5,659 bases of DNA from assembly GCA_023429545.1 (NCBI GenBank), contig JAEYUU010000287.1:1-5659 (forward strand), written 5' to 3'. This stretch comes from Verrucomicrobiota bacterium. GTDB lineage: Bacteria > Verrucomicrobiota > Verrucomicrobiia > Verrucomicrobiales > Verrucomicrobiaceae. Both the position numbers and the translations under genes were made by a program. Every line of letters begins with the position of its first letter. Positions within the stretch are counted from its first letter, which is position 1. Below, in pieces: positions 1 through 5,659 of the stretch. The notes beneath the pieces are model-generated. The model searched no databases and was not told where the DNA came from. It saw only the letters and a program-made list of their open reading frames with translations.

Positions 1-1099
1 GTCCCGGGGCAGCCTCAGGATGATACTGCACGCTGAAGACGGGCCACTCCTTGTGGCGCAGGCCCTCGACCGTGTTGTCATTCAGATTGATGTGCGTCAC
101 TTCCACATTGGAGGGCAGCGTGTCCGCATCCACGGCGAATCCATGGTTCTGGCTGGTGATGGACACCTTGCCGCTGCGCAAATCCTTCACGGGCTGGTTG
201 CCACCGCGATGGCCGAACTTGAGCTTGAACGTCTTTCCACCAAAAGCGTGACCCAGGAGCTGGTGACCAAGGCAGATGGCGAAAATGGGCTGGTGCGGAG
301 TGAGCTTGCGCACCTGCTCGTGGATGTACCCGAGTGCGGCAGGATCTCCGGGACCATTGCTGAGGAAGACACCATCCGGCTTGCGCTTGAGCACTTCCTC
401 CGCACTGGTCGTGCTGGGCACCACCTCCACGGCAAAGCCCTCCTGCCGCAGGCGGCGCAAGATGTTCCGCTTGATGCCGAAATCGTAGGCCACGATGCGG
501 TGCTTCGCCTCGGAGAGTTCGTGGAAGACACCTTCCGCCGAGCCGCTGGTGCCCTGGCTGGGATTCGGAATGTCCCAGCGACGGCTGGATGCATCATCCC
601 AGAGGTAGGGGTCAACCGTGGTCACTTCCTTTACGAAATCGCTGCCCGCCATCGGTGCGCTGGCCTTGGCGAGTTCCACCGCCTCATCCACACTGGCGGC
701 CTGGCTGGTAATGACTGCACGCATGGCGCCACGGGTGCGCAGGTGCTTGGTCAGGGCGCGGGTATCGATGCCCTGGATGCCCGGAATGTCCCATTCCTTG
801 AGCCAGCTATCGAGTGACTGGGTGCTGCGCCAGTTGCTGGGCACGTCACAGAGCTCCTCCACCACGAATCCGCGCACATGCGGAGCACTGCTCTCGAGAT
901 CCAGCGGGTTGATCCCATAGTTCCCGATGAGCGGGTAAGTCATCGCCACAATCTGGCCGCGGTAGGAGGGGTCCGTGAGCACCTCCTGATAGCCAGTCAT
1001 CGAAGTATTGAAGCAGATCTCACCGGTGTGCGTGGCGGTCGCGCCAAAGGCGACACCTTCAAAGTAACGTCCATCTTCCAGGGCGAGGAGGGCTTTCAT
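1..1099 (-). CDS. carA: Carbamoyl-phosphate synthase small (glutaminase) subunit, 3' end truncated by window
   Basis: CarA hydrolyses glutamine and channels ammonia to the large subunit CarB, which makes carbamoyl phosphate for pyrimidine and arginine synthesis in the cytoplasm. Reading down from the ATG at 1099-1097 gives 366 uninterrupted residues. The N-terminal domain starts [15 protein letters not shown] and contains [20 protein letters not shown], a CarA hallmark. The C-terminal class I glutamine amidotransferase domain carries SNGPGDP and the nucleophile elbow [10 protein letters not shown], with Cys276 at 272-274. QYHPEA near the window edge supplies His360 (20-22) and Glu362 (14-16). 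These match the Cys-His-Glu triad of the E. coli enzyme, shifted by seven residues. The family is usually 360-390 residues, so only about 10-25 residues are missing. No Shine-Dalgarno sequence precedes the start, but the family N-terminus fits this ATG. carB is not visible. The gene diverges from the membrane protein gene. Identification is very secure. Confidence 0.97.
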   Translation of the reverse strand, partial: MKALLALEDGRYFEGVAFGATATHTGEICFNTSMTGYQEVLTDPSYRGQIVAMTYPLIGNYGINPLDLESSAPHVRGFVVEELCDVPSNWRSTQSLDSWLKEWDIPGIQGIDTRALTKHLRTRGAMRAVITSQAASVDEAVELAKASAPMAGSDFVKEVTTVDPYLWDDASSRRWDIPNPSQGTSGSAEGVFHELSEAKHRIVAYDFGIKRNILRRLRQEGFAVEVVPSTTSAEEVLKRKPDGVFLSNGPGDPAALGYIHEQVRKLTPHQPIFAICLGHQLLGHAFGGKTFKLKFGHRGGNQPVKDLRSGKVSITSQNHGFAVDADTLPSNVEVTHINLNDNTVEGLRHKEWPVFSVQYHPEAAPG

Positions 1100-1195
1100 G
1101 TGGGGACGCCTGAGTTACGCGAAACGGGGGGGTGGCGCAAGACCTGAACGAAAGATTGCCACCTGCCGCCCGAATTCTCTATTCTTCCCAAAAGT
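1100..1195. promoter_or_regulatory. Divergent intergenic region between carA and the MgtC-family gene
   Basis: This 96-base gap separates two outward-facing genes, so it should contain both promoters. On the plus strand a weak sigma-70-like pair is visible: TTGCCA at 1156-1161 and TATTCT at 1180-1185, with an 18-base spacer. If real, transcription would begin only a few bases before the ATG at 1196, giving an almost leaderless message. On the minus strand I find no convincing promoter for carA. A run of seven G (1126-1132) lies on the plus strand. No PyrR-type attenuator or riboswitch could fit in the short carA leader as seen. The promoter assignment is inference from a poor match. Confidence 0.3.
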
Positions 1196-2458
1196 ATGAC
1201 CTCCCCGCCCGACCTGACCGCCTCCGAGATCTTCGGCGCGCTGGGCACGGCCCTCGGCCTGGGTCTCCTGGTGGGTCTGGAGCGTGAGTGGGTGAAGGAT
1301 CAGGTCGCCGGCATCCGCACCTTCGCCCTGATCACGCTTTCCGGTGCCCTGGCCGCGCTGGTAGCGGGGACCTATGGTGGCTGGGTCATCGCAGCCGCCC
1401 TCCTGTGCCTGACCATGCTGATTCTCATCGGGAATATCCCCACCCTCAAGAACGGCAGAGGCGACATGGGACTGACCACGGAGTTCGCCATGCTGGTGAT
1501 GTTCCTCACCGGGATGCTGCCCATGCTGGGTCACGCCATCGCTGCCACCGTCATCGCTGGGGTGGTGATGGTACTTCTCCAGAGCAAGAACACGATGCAC
1601 GGTATTGTGCGCCGCATTGGAGAGGCAGATCTGAAGGCCATCGCCCGTCTGGTGCTCATCGGGTTGGTCATTTTGCCGGTGCTGCCGAATCAGGACTACG
1701 GGTACTACGGCGTCCTTAACCCCTTCAAAATCTGGCTCATGGTGGTGCTCATCGTGGGTCTCAGCCTTGCCGCCTACCTGGTGGGGAAGGTCATTGGGCC
1801 CAACCGCGGCCTGCTCGTCTCCGGCCTGCTGGGAGGGCTCATTTCCAGCACCGCCACCACCGCGAGCCTCTCCCGGCAGAGCAAGGATGCGAAGGCCAGT
1901 CCCCCACTGCTGGGGCTGGTCATCATGATTGCCTCCACCGTGGTCTTCGGTCGCGTCGTTGTGGAAATCCTCGCCGTGGCCCCGAAGGCGGGGCAGACCA
2001 TGGTTTACCCTTTTTTGGCGGTCATGGTCTGGATGGCCGTGGTGAGTGTGGCGTGCTGGCTCCTGGCGCGAAAGCAAATGGAGAAACCCCCTCAAAATGA
2101 ACCTCCTTCCGAGATGAAGGGCGCGGTCATGTTCGGCCTCCTATACGCTCTGGTGCTGCTGGGAGTGGCCGCAGCCCAACACAACTTCGGCCAGGCCGGA
2201 CTCTTCACCGTGGCCGCCATCTCGGGCCTCACGGACATGGACGCCATCACGCTCTCCACGGCGAATCTGGTGAACGGGAACCACCTCGACGCCGGAACGG
2301 GCTGGCGCATCATCCTGACCGGTGGTGTGGCGAACCTCGTCTTCAAGGGGATCATGGTGGCCACCATTGGCAGCCGGGCATTGGCCATGTATGTCGCGGG
2401 CCTCTTTGGGATATCTATTCTGGGTGCCGGTCTGATAGCTTGGCTGTGGCCTGTCTGA
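1196..2458 (+). CDS. MgtC/SapB-DUF4010 family integral membrane protein
   Basis: This is a 420-residue polytopic inner-membrane protein. The N-terminal part (about residues 10-130) resembles the MgtC/SapB transmembrane domain: ALGLGLLVGLEREW at 19-32, then AGIRTFALITLSGAL at 38-52. The C-terminal part (about 175-415) matches DUF4010, with SGLLGGLISSTATTASLSR (209-227) and SGLTDMDAITLS (343-354). About ten or more hydrophobic segments are apparent, and a charged hydrophilic loop at 291-309 separates the last group. There is no cleavable signal peptide. MgtC proteins are linked to survival in low magnesium and to membrane ATPase control, but members of this longer MgtC-DUF4010 architecture are mostly uncharacterised. 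The substrate, if it transports anything, is unknown. The ATG at 1196 is the only usual start codon after the in-frame TGA at 1145, and it lacks a Shine-Dalgarno sequence. The regulator gene follows after 89 bases on the same strand. Confidence 0.88.
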   Translation: MTSPPDLTASEIFGALGTALGLGLLVGLEREWVKDQVAGIRTFALITLSGALAALVAGTYGGWVIAAALLCLTMLILIGNIPTLKNGRGDMGLTTEFAMLVMFLTGMLPMLGHAIAATVIAGVVMVLLQSKNTMHGIVRRIGEADLKAIARLVLIGLVILPVLPNQDYGYYGVLNPFKIWLMVVLIVGLSLAAYLVGKVIGPNRGLLVSGLLGGLISSTATTASLSRQSKDAKASPPLLGLVIMIASTVVFGRVVVEILAVAPKAGQTMVYPFLAVMVWMAVVSVACWLLARKQMEKPPQNEPPSEMKGAVMFGLLYALVLLGVAAAQHNFGQAGLFTVAAISGLTDMDAITLSTANLVNGNHLDAGTGWRIILTGGVANLVFKGIMVATIGSRALAMYVAGLFGISILGAGLIAWLWPV

Positions 2459-2484
2459 AATCCGATATTTCCTGTCCGAAATAT
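2450..2484. promoter_or_regulatory. Candidate operator: AT-rich direct and inverted repeats
   Basis: Two 12-base direct repeats differing at one position, CCTGTCTGAAAT (2450-2461) and CCTGTCCGAAAT (2471-2482), are spaced 21 bases apart, which is two helical turns. They overlap two inverted repeats: GAAAT-N5-ATTTC (2457-2471) and the perfect ATATTTC-N6-GAAATAT (2465-2484). The block overlaps the stop codon of the upstream gene and lies 64 bases before the regulator ATG. The helical spacing and dyad symmetry resemble a binding site for a dimeric regulator. The dyad arms are AT-rich and no T-tract follows, so it is not a typical terminator. Whether it is bound by anything is inference. Confidence 0.4.
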
Positions 2485-2547
2485 GGACCTTAAAGGCTTC
2501 GCTTGCCCTTTGCATCGGGGGGGAATATGTGAAACAGTTCCCGTCCC

Positions 2548-4053
2548 ATGCAGCAAAAAGACCCCAGCGCCGCATCCACGCGAATTATCATCGTGGATTC
2601 GGAGACGGATTTTTCAGGTTGGGCTGCCACCCACCTGAAGGCTCCGGATGTGACTATTGAGACTTTCGAACGTGGCGAAGACGCATTGGCGGCCTACATG
2701 AAGCAACGCGCCGACCTCGTCCTGACCGAGGCCCGCCTGCCCCAGATGAGCGGCATCGAACTGCTCAAGCGCCTCCGCCAGCAGGATCCCAATGCCATGG
2801 TGCTGCTCTTCAGCGGTCTCGCCGGCACCAGCGCCGTGATCGAGTCCATGCGCTTGGGCGCCTATGATTTCCTGCGGAAGGAGCAGATGCCTTACGACCT
2901 CCGCTCGATCGTGGAGAGCGCGCTCCGTACGGTGGAGGCCCGCCGCACCACGCTGGCCAGTGCTTCCCCTGTATCTGCCGAGAGCATCCAGGAGACCATC
3001 ATTGGCCGCAGCGGCGCCATGCAGGAGGTCTTCAAGCTCATCGGTCGCGTGTCCCGCAGCGATGCCGCAGTGATGATCACCGGCGAGAGCGGATGCGGCA
3101 AGGAACTCGTGGCGCGCGCCATTCACAAGTTCAGCCCTCGTGCCCAGAAGGATTTCGTGGCCATCAACGTGACGGCCATCCCGGACAGCCTGCTGGAAAG
3201 CGAACTCTTTGGGCATGAGAAAGGCGCCTTCACCGGCGCGGTGGCCCAGCGCATGGGCCGCTTTGAGCAATGCGACGGTGGCACGCTCTTCCTGGATGAA
3301 ATCGGCGACATGCCCCTGACCGTGCAAAGCAAGCTGCTGCGCGTGCTCCAGGAGGGTGAATTCAGTCGCGTGGGCGGAAACAGCACACTCAAGACAGACG
3401 TCCGCGTGCTCGCCGCGACAAACAAGGATCTTGAGCGGGAAGTCACCGACGGCAAATTCCGCGAGGACCTTTTCTACCGGCTCAACGTGGTCCGCATCCA
3501 CATCCCGCCGCTCCGTGAGCGTCGTGAGGATGTGCGCATCCTGGCCGAGTTCTTCCTGCAGCGCATGGCGGCGCGCAAACGCACGCCGCAGATGCGATTC
3601 AGCGAAGACGCACTTGGCCTTCTGGAAGCCTACGACTGGCCCGGAAACGTGCGTGAACTGGAAAACACGCTCCAGCGCGCTAGCGCCCTGTGCAATTCCG
3701 ACGTGCTGCTGCCCGCTGACATTCCGCTCGGCAGCAATACCCAGCGGCTGATCACGCCCATCCACACGCTGACCCGAATGCAGGATGCGCTGCAGACGTT
3801 GATCCACGGCGCGCAAGCACTGCCCGGCTTCGAGCTGATGCCCTGGGTGGAACGCGAGCTCAAGAAGGCAGCCATGCGCGCGAGCGGGCAGAACACCGAA
3901 GATGCCGCGCGTTTCCTCGGTGTGGCGGAAGAAGATCTGCCCCACGCCAAGACCGACGCCAAGCCAGCCCCGGCAACAGCAGCACCACCCACTTCGTCCA
4001 ACGGCAAACCCGTGGATGCCAAGACGGCGAAAGCGGCGCGGAAGGCCTCGTAG
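2548..4053 (+). CDS. NtrC-like sigma-54-dependent transcriptional activator with atypical receiver and eroded HTH
   Basis: This is a 501-residue three-domain bacterial enhancer-binding protein. Residues 12-127 form a receiver domain, 150-393 a sigma-54-interacting AAA+ domain, and 433-464 a Fis-like helix-turn-helix remnant. The AAA+ part is intact: Walker A GESGCGKE (179-186), the sigma-54 contact loop GAFTGA (226-231), Walker B GGTLFLDE (244-251), the [11 protein letters not shown] arginine-finger region (304-314) and [10 protein letters not shown] (364-373). The receiver is unusual. The phosphoacceptor position is Glu61 ([12 protein letters not shown]), the second acidic-pocket Asp is Ser18, and the Pro after Lys111 is Glu112; Asp17, Ser89 and Lys111 are kept. 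The C-terminus reads [18 protein letters not shown], where the recognition helix normally carries Arg/Thr/Tyr/Lys residues. A Lys/Ala/Pro-rich tail follows (466-501). The ATG at 2548 is the only usual start after an in-frame TGA at 2530-2532, and it has no Shine-Dalgarno sequence. No histidine kinase gene is adjacent. The family is certain; the targets are unknown. Confidence 0.95.
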   Translation: MQQKDPSAASTRIIIVDSETDFSGWAATHLKAPDVTIETFERGEDALAAYMKQRADLVLTEARLPQMSGIELLKRLRQQDPNAMVLLFSGLAGTSAVIESMRLGAYDFLRKEQMPYDLRSIVESALRTVEARRTTLASASPVSAESIQETIIGRSGAMQEVFKLIGRVSRSDAAVMITGESGCGKELVARAIHKFSPRAQKDFVAINVTAIPDSLLESELFGHEKGAFTGAVAQRMGRFEQCDGGTLFLDEIGDMPLTVQSKLLRVLQEGEFSRVGGNSTLKTDVRVLAATNKDLEREVTDGKFREDLFYRLNVVRIHIPPLRERREDVRILAEFFLQRMAARKRTPQMRFSEDALGLLEAYDWPGNVRELENTLQRASALCNSDVLLPADIPLGSNTQRLITPIHTLTRMQDALQTLIHGAQALPGFELMPWVERELKKAAMRASGQNTEDAARFLGVAEEDLPHAKTDAKPAPATAAPPTSSNGKPVDAKTAKAARKAS

Positions 4054-4226
4054 CGGGGATAGCAAGCGGTTGGGTATGGTCGCAAAAAAACACAAAGAGC
4101 ACGAAAGTTCGGGACTCACCACGGAGGAGCTTGGGGGCTGCTGAGATCTGCGAAGCCGTCAGCGCAACGCCAGAATCAGCGCGCAGACGTTCCTTCCCAC
4201 CGGATTTTATTCATTTTTGGCCTCTG
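4054..4226. other. Convergent intergenic region, no gene or clear terminator seen
   Basis: This 173-base gap lies between the 3' ends of the regulator gene and priA. It contains an A7 tract (4084-4090), followed by CACAAAGAG and CACGAAAG in tandem (4091-4107), and a T-rich stretch (4204-4219). TCTGCG (4147-4152) and CGCAGA (4182-4187) are perfect inverted copies but 29 bases apart, so they do not form a convincing terminator hairpin. I found no GC-rich stem followed by a U-tract on either strand. The short open frames here lack any recognisable protein. Confidence 0.6.
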
Positions 4227-5659
4227 CTACATCAGCGACATCGCATCCACGTCCCAGGTGATAATAACCCCTTCAGGGAAGGTCATGCCTGCGAGCACCT
4301 TCTGCAGATGCGTGACCAGCGGACGGATCTTCTCCGCACGCAGAAGCAGTTGAAAGCGATACTGCCCATGAGCCTTCGCCAAGGGCGAGGGACACGGCTC
4401 ACCCATGATGAGATCCTCCGGCGCTCCCTTCTGCAGGCGTGAAGCCAGTGTCTGCAAACTGAACTCCGCGTGTGCCGCCTCCTTGCTGCGTGCTCCAAGC
4501 AGCACCGTGTGGAGATAGGGCGGATAGTGCCACTGCTTGCGCTGCTCCAGTTCCTGGTCCGCGAAACCATCGAAGTCCGTGTGCCGTGAGAACTGGACCG
4601 CAGGACTGTGTGGCGTGTAGGTCTGGATGAAGACCTCGCCCTGCCTCTCCCCTCGCCCGGCACGCCCCGCCACCTGCGTGAGAAGCTGGAACGTGCGCTC
4701 GGCAGCACGGAAGTCCGGCAGGTTCAGCGCCAGATCCGCATTGAGCACGCCCACCAGGGTCACATTGGGAAAGTCGAGCCCCTTGGCGATCATTTGCGTG
4801 CCGATCAGAATGTCGAGCTTCTGGCTGCGGAAAAGACGCAGCGTGTCGCGAAGCTGGTTTTTGCGCTGCATGGTATCCGTATCCACGCGGGCGATGCGCG
4901 CCTGCGGGAACACTTTTCTGATGGTTTCCTCGGCGCGTTCGGTGCCGAAGCCGGCGAAACTCAGCGACGGATCACCGCACGACTCACACTTGCGCGGAGG
5001 CAGCTTCCGCATGCCGCACACGTGGCAGATCAGTTTGGTGTCGCTCTTGTGAAACGTCATGGCTACCGAGCAGTCAGGACAGGTGCAGACCACGCCACAC
5101 TTCATGCAGGAGAGCGCGGTGTTGAATCCACGACGGTTCAGAAACAGGATGGTCTGCTCCTGCCGGTCGAGCCGCGATTGCACGGCGATGCGCAGTTTCT
5201 CGCTGAGAATGCTGAAGCCATCCTTCGTGCGGCGCTTCTCCAGGCGCATGTCCACGATGCGGATGAGCGGCAACGATTTACCATCGGTGCGCTTTGCCAT
5301 GCGCAACAGCTCGTACTTCCCGGTCTTCGCATTCTCAAAGGACTCCAGACTCGGCGTGGCGCTGCCCAGGATGATGGGACACCCCTCGAGTTTGGAGCGC
5401 ACCACGGCAAGATCGCGTGCGTGGTAACGGGGATTCTCATCCTGCTTGTAGCTGGGCTCGTGCTCCTCATCCACGATGATGATGCCCACATTCTCCAAAG
5501 GCGCAAAGATGGCACTGCGCGCGCCGATGACGATGTCCGCACGCTCCTCGTGAATCTTGAACCACTCGTCGTGCCGCTCCCCTTCGGAGAGGTGGCTGTG
5601 CAGCACGGCGATGCGTTGCTTGCGCTCGGAGAAGCGCGACTTGAACCGCTCAATAGTCT
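4227..5659 (-). CDS. priA: Primosomal protein N' (replication restart helicase PriA), 5' end truncated by window
   Basis: PriA is a 3'-to-5' superfamily 2 DNA helicase that recognises stalled forks and recombination intermediates and reloads the replicative helicase. The visible part is 476 residues ending at the TAG at 4229-4227. The reading frame is open to the window edge, so the GTG at 5606-5604 is internal. The visible segment begins with TIERFKSRFSERKQRIAVLHS, as in other PriA proteins. Helicase motifs in order are DEEH (5460-5471), GSATP (5352-5366), GTQMIAKGLDFPNV and QVAGRAGRG (within 4650-4802). A zinc-binding insert at 4977-5108 has all four CxxC pairs (CMKC, CPDC, CHVC, CESC), plus one extra Cys between the first two. 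PriA is usually around 700-800 residues, so the 3'-DNA-binding domain and Walker A lie outside the window. The gene converges on the regulator gene. Identification is very secure. Confidence 0.97.
   Translation of the reverse strand, partial: TIERFKSRFSERKQRIAVLHSHLSEGERHDEWFKIHEERADIVIGARSAIFAPLENVGIIIVDEEHEPSYKQDENPRYHARDLAVVRSKLEGCPIILGSATPSLESFENAKTGKYELLRMAKRTDGKSLPLIRIVDMRLEKRRTKDGFSILSEKLRIAVQSRLDRQEQTILFLNRRGFNTALSCMKCGVVCTCPDCSVAMTFHKSDTKLICHVCGMRKLPPRKCESCGDPSLSFAGFGTERAEETIRKVFPQARIARVDTDTMQRKNQLRDTLRLFRSQKLDILIGTQMIAKGLDFPNVTLVGVLNADLALNLPDFRAAERTFQLLTQVAGRAGRGERQGEVFIQTYTPHSPAVQFSRHTDFDGFADQELEQRKQWHYPPYLHTVLLGARSKEAAHAEFSLQTLASRLQKGAPEDLIMGEPCPSPLAKAHGQYRFQLLLRAEKIRPLVTHLQKVLAGMTFPEGVIITWDVDAMSLM

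Noticed and set aside
20..817. A 265-codon plus-strand open frame
   Set aside because: It is antisense to carA, whose catalytic motifs and uninterrupted frame are on the minus strand.
1115..2095. A 326-codon minus-strand open frame opposite the MgtC-family gene
   Set aside because: Its product is extremely rich in His, Gly, Gln and Asp, as expected from reading transmembrane codons backwards; the plus strand encodes a clear membrane protein.
2495..2514. Possible sigma-54 promoter (GG...GC) before the regulator gene
   Set aside because: The GG at 2495-2496 and the GC at 2505-2506 are eight bases apart instead of the required ten, so the -24/-12 geometry fails.
2614..4122. A 502-codon open frame on the minus strand, opposite the regulator gene
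   Set aside because: It is a shadow of GC-rich codon use. The plus-strand protein has complete family motifs, while the antisense product has no recognisable domain and a His/Ala/Gly/Leu-rich composition typical of shadows.
4147..4187. TCTGCG/CGCAGA inverted repeat as a terminator between the convergent genes
   Set aside because: The stem is only six base pairs with a 29-base loop and no adjacent U-tract on either strand.
4131..4442. A 103-codon plus-strand open frame near the priA 3' end
   Set aside because: Most of it is antisense to the conserved C-terminal part of priA, and the product shows no recognisable features.
5604..5606. GTG as the priA start codon
   Set aside because: The frame continues upstream to the window edge with PriA-like sequence (ERFKSRFSERKQRIA), so the GTG is an internal valine codon.

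Overview
This is a GC-rich bacterial chromosomal window with four protein-coding genes and short gaps. The genes are carA (minus strand, 3' end cut off by the window start), a MgtC/SapB-DUF4010 membrane protein gene (plus), an NtrC-like sigma-54 activator gene (plus), and priA (minus, 5' end cut off by the window end). No RNA gene, mobile element, CRISPR array or transfer signature was seen. The genes look like ordinary vertically inherited chromosomal genes with uniform GC-rich codon use. I lean towards the Verrucomicrobiota/PVC group because of the high GC, the lack of Shine-Dalgarno sequences at all three visible starts, and the gene mix. That is an impression, not a demonstration; a 16S or protein search would settle it.

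Layout: carA (1-1099, minus) and the membrane protein gene (1196-2458, plus) diverge from a 96-base gap that must hold both promoters. An 89-base gap with an AT-rich set of direct and inverted repeats follows. Next is the sigma-54 activator gene (2548-4053, plus), which could be cotranscribed with the membrane protein gene or driven from the repeat-containing gap. It converges on priA (4227-5659, minus) across a 173-base gap with no recognisable terminator.

Roles: carA supplies carbamoyl phosphate for pyrimidine and arginine synthesis, and priA restarts stalled replication forks. These two are housekeeping genes with no obvious link to each other or to the middle pair. The regulator is the most interesting object. 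Its AAA+ sigma-54 motor is intact, but the receiver has Glu at the phosphoacceptor Asp position and the C-terminal Fis-type helix-turn-helix looks eroded, followed by a Lys/Ala/Pro-rich tail. It may therefore be a sigma-54 activator that works without standard phosphorylation and without standard site-specific DNA binding. I see no multi-gene undescribed system in this window.
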